Shown in pieces: positions 1 through 5,558 of a stretch of DNA of 5,987 nucleotides. Position 1 is the first letter of the stretch, and every line of letters begins with the position of its first letter. The stretch is from Nocardioides sp. (GTDB lineage Bacteria; Actinomycetota; Actinomycetes; Propionibacteriales; Nocardioidaceae): positions 1 through 5,987 of the forward strand of contig JAJPEO010000087.1 in NCBI GenBank assembly GCA_021166815.1, written 5' to 3'. The notes under the pieces were generated by a model. That model was not told the origin of the DNA, did not search any database, and saw only the letters and a list, made by a program, of their open reading frames with translations. Position numbers and translations under genes: made by a program.

Positions 1-106
1 CGCAGAGCACCCTGCCGCTCTCCACGACTACAGCGCCGACGACGCGTATCTGCCTGGTCACACCACTCCCTGGGTCACGCGCAGACTAGCGCTGGGCGGA
101 CATGTG

Positions 107-1987
107 CTAGTTCTCCGCCAGCACGACAACCCGGTCCCCGACCTCCGGCTCGAACCGCTCGGACTTCGCCGGGTTGATCCGCACCCACTCCCGAGCGGGC
201 ATGCCGACCTCGTGCTTGAGGCAGTAGCCGATGACGGTCTCGTCGTACGTCGCCCCCGCGGCCACCAGTGTCGCGAACGAGACCGGTCCGCTGGCGAGAT
301 CGACGTACCGCTCCACGGGCCGCAGATAGATCTCACAGCCTCCGGACCTGAGCAGCTGGTCGAAGACCTCCCCGAGGCGCGGGTCCTCCGAGAGCTGGGT
401 GGTGATCAGGCTGACGATCTGGCCGCTGACGATGACGTCGTCGACGTTGGTCACCTGGGCCAGGATCCGGTCACGGTCCTCGAGCAGCTCGCTGACGATG
501 CGCGGGTTGGCTCCGAGCCTGCCGAGGATGTCGCGCGTGTGGAGCAGTGTGGCGAGCGTCCTGGCGTCCGCGGCGTGGGGGCCGAGATGGTCGGAGTAGC
601 ACAGCACGATGACCTGGTCGGGGCCGCTCTCGAGGTGCCGCTCCAGGGTCGCCCGGTCGGTCGTGGACGAGCCGGCCTCGATGCTGACCTTGAGGTTCGT
701 CAGCGGCGGCACGAGCGGAGTGCCGTACGAGGTGACCACGTCGACCTCGGAGCCGGCGGGCACGTACTGGTCGAGCTCGCGCAGGATGACCGGCGCCTTG
801 TCGTTCCAGCCGATCAGGAGGGTCCGTGAGGCCGACTCGATCTCCTCGACGTGGTCGGCGAGCTGCCCCAGGTCGGGGCGCTCGTCGCTGCGGGGCTGCG
901 AGCCGAGGACCGACTCGTCCTCGGCGATCACGATGAGCGTGGCGTCGCCGACGAGGACGTCCTGCGGTGGGTTGAGCGACGTGGTGCCGTCGCGGGAGAT
1001 CAACCCGATGACTGTCGCGCTCTCCAGCGCCAGTGACGCCTCGGCGTAGGTCAGGTCGCCCAGCGAGTGGTCGGCATAGAAGTAGATCTCGTCGCCACCG
1101 AAGTCGAACAGCTCGTTGTAGACGGCCGCCGCACCGGACTGCCTCGACGTCTGCACCACCAGCTTGGCCACCGTCTCGGCGACGTCGAGGAGCGAGACCC
1201 GGTCGCCTCCGATGAGGCGGGCGGTCTCGAGGTTGGCGGGGTCGCGGATCTCGGCGACCACCCGCGGTCCCGTGGAGGCCGTCTGCGCGAGGGCGAGCAG
1301 CGTCTTGATGACCTCGCTGTCGGGGTCCTCGGACTCCTTGGGAGCCATCACGAGGATCGAGCGTGCGGCGACGTGATTGGTCAGCGCCAAGGCGTCCATG
1401 TCCATCGGCGAGCCCGTCCGGCAGACCACGCGGGTGCCCCGCAGGTCGGGCACCTTGGCTCGGATGGCGTCCTCCATCTCCACCTTGTCGCGGTCGGCCA
1501 GGATCACGACGGCGGGCCGACGACGGCTCTGGTTGGCGATGGACAGCTCGTTGACCGTCGCGAAGACCGAGTCGGACCATCCCAGGATCACCGTGTGGTC
1601 GGACTCCAGGACGATTGATCGACCACGACGCAGCTCGAGGAGCTTGGTGTCGATGCCCGAGGAGATCACGCCGATCAGCGCGCTGGTGATGAAGAGGCCG
1701 AAGATCGTCACGCCGAGCATGGTCAGCAGGAACGGCCAGCCGCCCGTGTTGCCGGCCACGGTGCCCGGGTCGAGCGTGTGCACGAAGGACGCGAACAGCC
1801 GGTCGAAGAAGTTGCCGTGCTCCGCGTCGTCGGGCCCCAGGTCGAAGGCCGACAGCACGAGGGCGAAGGCGACCACGACGGTCCCGGTCACCACCCCCAG
1901 CCAAGTGACGAGCGCGGGCGTGCCGCGGGCCATGCTGTTGTCGAACCAGTACGACATCCTGTCGCGGTAGGTGTGTGTACGTGCCAC
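107..1987 (-). CDS. CASTOR/POLLUX-related two-TM ion channel with two cytosolic RCK-like domains
   Basis: This is a 626-residue cytoplasmic-membrane channel subunit, probably oligomeric and gated by its cytosolic ligand-binding domains. A short N-terminal segment (RDRMSYWFDNSMARGT) precedes TM1 at about residues 23-48. A pore loop with LDPGT follows (about 72-76), then TM2 at about 85-110. An RCK/TrkA-N-like Rossmann domain begins near 130 (HTVILGWSDSV). A C-lobe ends around 342-360 (VLVGDATLIVIAED), and a second Rossmann-like domain begins near 388 (LLIGWNDKA). The protein ends in a beta-rich tail (VGDRVVVLAEN). The TVGYG filter of classical K+ channels is absent. The nucleotide-binding glycine loops are GW-type rather than GxGxxG, as I recall for this family. 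I chose the GTG at 1987 because AGGGAG lies 7 nt upstream. The reading frame stays open to an ATG at 2143, but that extension looks non-coding. An ATG at 1957 is possible but has no good ribosome binding site. The ion selectivity and ligand cannot be read from the sequence. Confidence 0.9.
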   Translation of the reverse strand: MARTHTYRDRMSYWFDNSMARGTPALVTWLGVVTGTVVVAFALVLSAFDLGPDDAEHGNFFDRLFASFVHTLDPGTVAGNTGGWPFLLTMLGVTIFGLFITSALIGVISSGIDTKLLELRRGRSIVLESDHTVILGWSDSVFATVNELSIANQSRRRPAVVILADRDKVEMEDAIRAKVPDLRGTRVVCRTGSPMDMDALALTNHVAARSILVMAPKESEDPDSEVIKTLLALAQTASTGPRVVAEIRDPANLETARLIGGDRVSLLDVAETVAKLVVQTSRQSGAAAVYNELFDFGGDEIYFYADHSLGDLTYAEASLALESATVIGLISRDGTTSLNPPQDVLVGDATLIVIAEDESVLGSQPRSDERPDLGQLADHVEEIESASRTLLIGWNDKAPVILRELDQYVPAGSEVDVVTSYGTPLVPPLTNLKVSIEAGSSTTDRATLERHLESGPDQVIVLCYSDHLGPHAADARTLATLLHTRDILGRLGANPRIVSELLEDRDRILAQVTNVDDVIVSGQIVSLITTQLSEDPRLGEVFDQLLRSGGCEIYLRPVERYVDLASGPVSFATLVAAGATYDETVIGYCLKHEVGMPAREWVRINPAKSERFEPEVGDRVVVLAEN

Positions 1988-2003
1988 GGGAGTTCTCCCT
2001 GTG
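1988..2003 (-). promoter_or_regulatory. Shine-Dalgarno of the channel gene, embedded in a short palindrome
   Basis: On the minus strand CACAGGGAGAACTCCC runs directly into the GTG at 1987. AGGGAG is a strong Shine-Dalgarno at proper spacing and decides the start. GGGAG and CTCCC form an imperfectly spaced palindrome (1988-1999), so the site could fold into a 4-bp GGGA/TCCC stem with a GAAC loop that partly masks the Shine-Dalgarno. Whether the stem forms in the mRNA is an inference. Confidence 0.6.
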
Positions 2004-2018
2004 CGGTCCCTGTCCTCC

Positions 2019-2040
2019 ACGACCGCCCACGCGCGGTCGT
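2019..2040 (-). repeat. Perfect 8-bp inverted repeat upstream of the channel gene
   Basis: ACGACCGC (2019-2026) and GCGGTCGT (2033-2040) are exact reverse complements separated by 6 bases. The dyad lies 32-53 nt upstream of the GTG start of the channel gene. It could be a 5'-UTR hairpin or a DNA operator, and the sequence does not distinguish these. Confidence 0.55.
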
Positions 2041-2072
2041 CGATCCATGAGACCACGCTCAGCCGGGCGTAC

Positions 2073-2089
2073 GAGGCAAAATGAGCCTC
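2073..2089. repeat. Dyad GAGGC-N7-GCCTC in the divergent intergenic region
   Basis: GAGGC (2073-2077) and GCCTC (2085-2089) are exact reverse complements flanking the AT-rich spacer AAAATGA. Its 17-bp size and position between two divergent genes fit a binding site for a dimeric regulator. No cognate regulator can be named, and short dyads like this also arise by chance in high-GC DNA. Confidence 0.4.
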
Positions 2090-2116
2090 AACGCCCCGCC
2101 GCACACCCCCGTGGGT

Positions 2117-2122
2117 CATACT
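2117..2122 (+). promoter_or_regulatory. Possible -10 element for a leaderless transcript of the 73-aa gene
   Basis: CATACT matches 4 of 6 positions of TATAAT and ends 8 bases before the ATG at 2131, so a transcript could begin at or within a base or two of the start codon. No convincing -35 element lies upstream. The sequence before the ATG (CGAAGCAA) is a poor Shine-Dalgarno, which favours leaderless translation, common in actinobacteria. Confidence 0.3.
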
Positions 2123-2130
2123 CGAAGCAA

Positions 2131-2352
2131 ATGACCTCTTCACGCAGCCCCCAGCGCAAGCACCTCGCCAGCAGCCCGTTCGCCCCTCCGGTGGAGCAGA
2201 TCGTCGAGACCTACCACGTCGACGACAAGGTCTGCCACGACCTCTACGGTCTGGGCAAGGTCGTCGGGGTCGACAGCCACGCCGTCACCGTCGACTTCGG
2301 CGACAAGACGGTGCGGATCAAGCCCCCGTACGCCAAGCTCGAGCACCTCTGA
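2131..2352 (+). CDS. Small stand-alone PcrA/UvrD C-terminal Tudor-like (SH3-fold) domain protein
   Basis: This is a soluble 73-residue protein. A basic, Ser-rich N-terminus (about 1-15) leads to a compact beta-barrel-like domain at about 28-73. It contains DDKVCHDLYGLGKVVGV (31-47), VTVDFGDKTVRI (52-63) and a terminal PYAKLEHL. The pattern GD-x-V-x-H-x-x-YGLG-x-V, then V-DFG, then KL-x-x-L is that of the Tudor-like C-terminal domain of PcrA/UvrD helicases, and is loosely like CarD/KOW folds. In PcrA that domain contacts RNA polymerase. A nucleic-acid or RNA-polymerase-associated role here is an inference from the fold. The Met at 2131 was chosen because the open frame back to 1975 is low-complexity and overlaps the channel gene's 5' region. 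The gene is divergent from the channel and convergent with the membrane protein downstream. Confidence 0.82.
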   Translation: MTSSRSPQRKHLASSPFAPPVEQIVETYHVDDKVCHDLYGLGKVVGVDSHAVTVDFGDKTVRIKPPYAKLEHL

Positions 2353-2357
2353 CCCCA

Positions 2358-2379
2358 CCCGCGCGTTGTGGTTCGCGGG
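2358..2379. terminator. Possible bidirectional terminator hairpin
   Basis: CCCGCG (2358-2363) and CGCGGG (2374-2379) form a perfect 6-bp GC stem with a 10-base loop, starting 5 bases after the stop of the 73-aa gene. It lies in the 66-bp gap between two convergent genes, where a terminator is expected. No T-tract follows on either strand, so it would have to be a GC-type terminator or a mere 3'-end stabiliser. Confidence 0.35.
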
Positions 2380-2418
2380 CTCGGTCCACGGTCCGCACGT
2401 CGGGTCATCGCTCGTTCG

Positions 2419-3057
2419 TCAGGTCGTGGGCACCCCGGGGACGGCCTGCGTCGAGACACCCGGCCGGTCAGCCCGCCGTGACGCCTGCGCCACGGCAGTG
2501 CCGGCCGCCAGCAGGGCGAACGTCGCGAGCAGCGCGGGGACGAGCGTGAGCAGGGGAGCGCCCGCCCACGTGATGGTGGTGATCGTCAGGAGCAGTCCCG
2601 CGCTGCCCATCTGCCACCGCCGACCGGTGCTGGTGCCGGGCCAGGCGCGCGCGGCCACCGCCAGGGCGATGAACCCGCCCAGGACGAGCATGCTGCCCGG
2701 CAGGAAGACGATCCACCCCGCGAGTCCTCCCCAGAACTCCTCGGCCGGGCCGCCGGTGAACAGCGCACCCCAGAACGCGATCACGTTCCCCGCGAGCATG
2801 AGGACGCTCCCGACGACGAGCGCCGTGGCGGCGCGGCCACCGGCCAGCTGCCGCGCCCGTAGCGCGCGCCGGATCGCGACGACGGTGACCAGGAGCAGCA
2901 CCAGCGCCACGGTGTGAGCGCGGTTGGCCCAGTCGTACGCCCGGTCTCCGGCAGCGTCGATGCCCTTGTGGTTGGCGGAGATGAGGAGCACGGCGGCCAT
3001 CCATGCGAGCCCGGTGACGGACGCGAGGGCCGGCAGGGCGAAGTGATCGTCTTTCAT
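2419..3057 (-). CDS. Unrecognised six-TM integral membrane protein
   Basis: This is a 212-residue, highly hydrophobic protein with about six predicted membrane segments: 8-27, 47-65, 77-100, 111-136, 149-166 and 168-187. The first loop is polar (NHKGIDAAGDRAYDWANRAH). A short basic stretch (RRALRARQ) lies at about 63-70, and the cytosol-like C-terminal tail is at 193-212. I see no catalytic signature, ATPase motif or transporter signature, so no function is assigned. The ATG at 3057 is supported by GAGGGAG six bases upstream. The frame stays open well beyond it (back to 4035), but that part is antisense to the kinase gene and has no membrane-protein character. The gene is read divergently from the kinase operon out of a shared 192-bp region, which makes it a plausible regulatory target or signal partner. 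That link is positional only. Confidence 0.8.
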   Translation of the reverse strand: MKDDHFALPALASVTGLAWMAAVLLISANHKGIDAAGDRAYDWANRAHTVALVLLLVTVVAIRRALRARQLAGGRAATALVVGSVLMLAGNVIAFWGALFTGGPAEEFWGGLAGWIVFLPGSMLVLGGFIALAVAARAWPGTSTGRRWQMGSAGLLLTITTITWAGAPLLTLVPALLATFALLAAGTAVAQASRRADRPGVSTQAVPGVPTT

Positions 3058-3068
3058 GGGGACTCCCT

Positions 3069-3228
3069 CGGAGGTTTCACGACACTGCGACGCTAGGCAC
3101 CGGGCGACCTCGTTGTCGTCGGGCGTGAGGTCGAAGACCCGGGCACGCCGTGGGGAGGTCTCCGAGTGCTGAGTCATCCCTGAGGTGGACGCGGGAGATG
3201 CTCCGAAAGGCGGAGTCGGAGGGCTCCG
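3069..3228. repeat. Cluster of CGGAG/CTCCG pentamers in the divergent intergenic region
   Basis: The 192-bp gap between the membrane-protein and kinase genes has six copies of one pentamer in either orientation: CGGAG at 3069, 3211 and 3217, and CTCCG at 3160, 3201 and 3224. The last four form two adjacent dyads (3201-3215 with a 5-base spacer, 3217-3228 with a 2-base spacer). They sit just upstream of, and across, the expected -35 region of the kinase promoter. The first copy overlaps sequence just upstream of the membrane gene's ribosome binding site. This arrangement fits operator half-sites. Confidence 0.5.
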
Positions 3229-3237
3229 CGGTGGGCA

Positions 3238-3243
3238 TATCAT
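3238..3243 (+). promoter_or_regulatory. Candidate -10 element of the kinase-regulator operon
   Basis: TATCAT matches 5 of 6 positions of TATAAT and ends 6 bases before the ATG at 3250, so transcription would start at or next to the A of the start codon. The expected -35 position (about 3215-3220, GTCGGA) is a poor match to TTGACA and lies within the CGGAG repeats. That fits a promoter needing an activator. Confidence 0.5.
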
Positions 3244-3249
3244 CGCCGG

Positions 3250-4434
3250 ATGGGTGCCCTGGGGGTGCGCCGCTGGGTGGCTGAGTCCCGGCCCGCGGAC
3301 TGGCTGACGGCCGCGAGCCTGCTGCTGCTTGCCTGGTTCGAGATCTGGGCGGAGCCCATCTTCCAGACAGGCATGCCCGGCCCCCGGGTGCCGTTGACGC
3401 TGCTCGTCGCGGTCACCCTGGCACCGCTGGTGCTGCGCCGTACGCATCCACTGCCCGTCCTGACGATGACCTGCGTCGGCTCCCTGGCGGTGGGCGTCGT
3501 CGGTGACTCCGACCAGTCGTCGTTCGTGCTGCTGCTCGGGATGCTCCTCGCCACGTACTCGGTGGCGGCCCACGCGACCCCACGCAAGGCGGTGCTCGGC
3601 GCGGCGATCGTCGCGGCGTCCGCGGTCGTGCTGAGCGCGGTCTCGCTCGACCAGCAGTCGTGGGCCGACATGGCCGTGCCCGCCCTGTTCCTGGGGGCTG
3701 CGTGGCTGGTCGGCAAGGAGGTCCACCGTCAGCGCGACAGTGCGCGGGAGACGGCCGAGCACGCCGCCCTCGTCGCACGCACCCATCATCTGGAGGTGCA
3801 CGCCGCGGTGGCCACCGAGCGTGCTCGCATCGCGCGTGAGCTGCACGACGTGGTGGCGCACGCGATCAGCGTCATGGGCATCCAGGCCAGCGCGGCTCGC
3901 CGTACCCTCGCCCCGACGCAGCAGGCACAACGCGAGGCCCTTCTCGACGTCGAGCGCCTGGGACGTGAGGCGCTCGACGAGATGCACCGGCTGCTGGGGG
4001 TGCTGCGCGCCGGTGACGAGGGCGAGGGGACACACCCGTTGCCCGACCTTGCTCAGCTGCCCGCGCTGGTGGCCGATGCGCGAACAGCCGGTCTCGACGT
4101 CGCGGTCGCCCTAGACGACGGGTCCGCCGGTCTGCACGACCTGCCGCCGGGAGTGCAGCTGACGGCCTACCGGATCGTCCAGGAGGCGCTCACGAACGTC
4201 CGCAAGCACGCGCCGGGAAGCCGTGCCCGGGTGTCGCTCGTCCTGGGCCCGGGCGGGCTCGAGGTTTCCGTGGCCGACGACGGGGCCGGGGCTGTGCGGG
4301 AGCCCACGATGGGCAACGGGCTCATCGGCATGCGCGAGCGTGTGGCGATGCACGACGGCACCTTGTACGCCGGACCCACGGAGGAGCGTGGCTTCCTGGT
4401 CCGAGCGTGTCTGCCGCTGGGGGAGGCCGTATGA
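3250..4434 (+). CDS. NarL/LuxR-type two-component sensor histidine kinase, membrane-bound
   Basis: This 394-residue protein autophosphorylates on His and should pass the phosphate to the adjacent response regulator. The N-terminal half is a membrane sensor with about six hydrophobic segments (19-35, 46-63, 68-85, 90-107, 115-132, 140-155) and no large extracellular domain. A charged, probably coiled-coil linker follows (157-190). The HisKA_3 dimerisation region has ERARIARELHDVVAHAISVM, with the phospho-acceptor His at 199. The HATPase_c domain shows the N box QEALTNVRKHA (311-321), the G1 box DDGAGA (343-348) and the G2 box GNGLIGMRERV (355-365), so it looks catalytically intact. No Shine-Dalgarno precedes the ATG, but a -10-like TATCAT supports a leaderless transcript beginning there. 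The signal sensed is unknown. With so little extracytoplasmic sequence, a membrane-associated or intramembrane stimulus is plausible. Confidence 0.93.
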   Translation: MGALGVRRWVAESRPADWLTAASLLLLAWFEIWAEPIFQTGMPGPRVPLTLLVAVTLAPLVLRRTHPLPVLTMTCVGSLAVGVVGDSDQSSFVLLLGMLLATYSVAAHATPRKAVLGAAIVAASAVVLSAVSLDQQSWADMAVPALFLGAAWLVGKEVHRQRDSARETAEHAALVARTHHLEVHAAVATERARIARELHDVVAHAISVMGIQASAARRTLAPTQQAQREALLDVERLGREALDEMHRLLGVLRAGDEGEGTHPLPDLAQLPALVADARTAGLDVAVALDDGSAGLHDLPPGVQLTAYRIVQEALTNVRKHAPGSRARVSLVLGPGGLEVSVADDGAGAVREPTMGNGLIGMRERVAMHDGTLYAGPTEERGFLVRACLPLGEAV

Positions 4435-5132
4435 GCATCGGGGTCCTGATCGCCGACGACGAGGCGCTGGTGCGCCGAGGATTCACCATGATCCTGGACG
4501 CCGAGCCGGACCTGGAGGTCGTCGGCACGGCCGCCGGCGGGCACGAGGCGGTGGAGGCCGCTCTCACGGGCGCGCCCGACGTCGTCCTCATGGACATCCG
4601 CATGCCCGGCATGGACGGGATCGAGGCGACCCGCCAGATCGCCGCCGCAGGAGGGCCGCCCGTCATCGTCGTCACGACCTTCGGCCTCGACGAATACGTC
4701 TTCGAGGCGTTGCGCGCCGGCGCGAGCGGCTTCCTGCTCAAGAACACGCCCCCGGAGCACCTCGCCGACGCCGTGCGACTGGTGAACCGGGGCGATGCGC
4801 TCGTGGCACCCGAGGTCACCCGTCTGCTCATCGAGTCGTTCGTGCAGCGACCCGGTCCGGTCACGACACCGGCATCGCTGCGCGCAGCCCTCTCGACGCG
4901 CGAGGTCGAGGTCCTGGCGCTCCTGGCGCGTGGACTCTCCAACACCGAGATCGCCGAAGCCCTGGTGATCAGCGAACCCACCGCCAAGACCCACGTCGGC
5001 CACATCCTGGCCAAGCTCAACCTGCGCGACCGCGCGCAGGCGATCGTCCTGGCCTACGAGTCGGGATTCGTGGTGCCTCCACGCGCAGCTCAGGTGAGCG
5101 AGCCCGGATCCTCCGGCACGTCGACGGAGTGA
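4431..5132 (+). CDS. NarL/FixJ-family response regulator (receiver plus LuxR-type HTH)
   Basis: This 233-residue cytosolic DNA-binding regulator is the expected partner of the upstream kinase. The receiver domain (about 3-120) carries the acidic pair Asp9/Asp10, the phospho-acceptor Asp55 in VVLMDIRMPG, the conserved Thr82 in VVTTF and Lys104 in FLLKN. A linker leads to the LuxR-type helix-turn-helix at about 153-216 (LSTREVEVLALLARGLSNTE, then KTHVGHILAKLNLRDR). The ATG at 4431 overlaps the kinase stop as ATGA, and GGGGAGG just upstream gives a strong ribosome binding site. The pair should therefore be translationally coupled. A GTG at 4407 in the same frame was rejected. The tail after residue 216 (PPRAAQVSEPGSS) is variable-looking, and its coding bases overlap the convergent DUF2237 gene. 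Target promoters are unknown; the divergent region at 3058-3249 is the obvious local candidate. Confidence 0.95.
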   Translation: MSIGVLIADDEALVRRGFTMILDAEPDLEVVGTAAGGHEAVEAALTGAPDVVLMDIRMPGMDGIEATRQIAAAGGPPVIVVTTFGLDEYVFEALRAGASGFLLKNTPPEHLADAVRLVNRGDALVAPEVTRLLIESFVQRPGPVTTPASLRAALSTREVEVLALLARGLSNTEIAEALVISEPTAKTHVGHILAKLNLRDRAQAIVLAYESGFVVPPRAAQVSEPGSSGTSTE

Positions 5133-5479
5133 GCCCGGAGCGCCTCGAACGGCACGACGTCGAGGGCCCGCTCCGAGGTGGCGGCGAGCACGACGGGCGC
5201 GGCGACGCCGGCCTCGTACGCCTGCAGCCAGCGGATCGCGACCACGCACCAGCGGTCCCCGGGCACGAGGCCGGGGAAGCCCCACTCGGGGCGGGGCGTG
5301 GACAGGTCGTTGCCGACGGAGCGCTGGTGCTCCAGGAACTCCTGGGTCATGACCGCGCAGACCGCGTGCAGGCCCACGTCCTGGGGGCCGACGGTGCAGG
5401 TGCCGTCGCGGTGGAACCCCGTCACGGGGTCGGTGCCGCACAGCTCCAGCTCGCCGCCCAGCACGTTGCGCTCGCTCAT
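5090..5479 (-). CDS. DUF2237 family protein
   Basis: This is a soluble 129-residue protein whose length and motifs cover the whole DUF2237 domain. The motifs in order are NVLGGELELC (5-14), DPVTGFHRDGTC (17-28), DVGLHAVCAVMTQEFL (34-49), GNDLSTPRPEWGFPGL (56-71), GDRWCVVAIRW (74-84) and APVVLAATSERAL (94-106). It has four cysteines (14, 28, 41, 78). I recall the family often having CLC where this protein has CVV. DUF2237 has no established biochemical function, so none is given. The ATG at 5479 fits the family N-terminus, but no Shine-Dalgarno precedes it. CATGCT six bases upstream on the minus strand is a weak -10-like candidate for a leaderless message. The last 14 codons, stop included, overlap the response-regulator gene on the other strand. 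Confidence 0.9.
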   Translation of the reverse strand: MSERNVLGGELELCGTDPVTGFHRDGTCTVGPQDVGLHAVCAVMTQEFLEHQRSVGNDLSTPRPEWGFPGLVPGDRWCVVAIRWLQAYEAGVAAPVVLAATSERALDVVPFEALRAHSVDVPEDPGSLT

Positions 5480-5521
5480 GGGTCGAGCATGCCGGACGGG
5501 ACCCCGATCTCAGCGACGTCG

Positions 5522-5527
5522 TACGGT
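5522..5527 (+). promoter_or_regulatory. Weak -10-like element before the DUF488 gene
   Basis: TACGGT fits the TAnnnT pattern of actinobacterial -10 elements and lies in the 79-bp divergent gap between the DUF2237 and DUF488 genes. It would give a leader of about 25 nt containing the purine-rich ribosome binding site at 5541-5549. There is no recognisable -35 box. Confidence 0.3.
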
Positions 5528-5558
5528 GTCGGGACGGCAAAGGAAGGGACGGGGCACG

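Noticed and set aside
1..106. Possible 3' end of an upstream plus-strand gene (frame open from base 3 to a TAG at 87-89)
   Set aside because: Only 28 codons are visible, they are low-complexity and Thr-rich, and they show no recognisable motif. The stretch cannot be called coding, and no convincing terminator for the channel gene was found in it either.
104..829. Long plus-strand open frame (241 codons) antisense to the channel gene
   Set aside because: It lies wholly over a gene with clear family motifs. Its Asp/Val/Leu/Arg-rich translation is typical of a complementary-strand shadow in high-GC DNA.
1377..1970. Plus-strand open frame of 197 codons opposite the channel N-terminal half
   Set aside because: Ser/Arg/Thr-rich composition with no domain signature; it is a shadow of the channel coding strand.
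1988..2143. N-terminal extension of the channel to the ATG at 2143
   Set aside because: The extra 52 residues have no family resemblance and would cover both dyads and the divergent gene's start. The GTG at 1987 has a strong Shine-Dalgarno.
2384..2394. Direct repeat GGTCC-AC-GGTCC near the convergent gap
   Set aside because: Only five bases per copy, not inverted, and not repeated elsewhere nearby; expected by chance at this base composition.
3058..4035. Extension of the minus-strand membrane-protein frame across the kinase gene
   Set aside because: The extension is Arg/His/Gln-rich and antisense to the kinase. The ATG at 3057 has a good ribosome binding site and the hydrophobic segments begin right after it.
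4407..4430. Alternative GTG start for the response regulator, adding eight residues
   Set aside because: The receiver domain begins right after the ATG at 4431, which has GGGGAGG at proper spacing and the classic ATGA overlap with the kinase stop.
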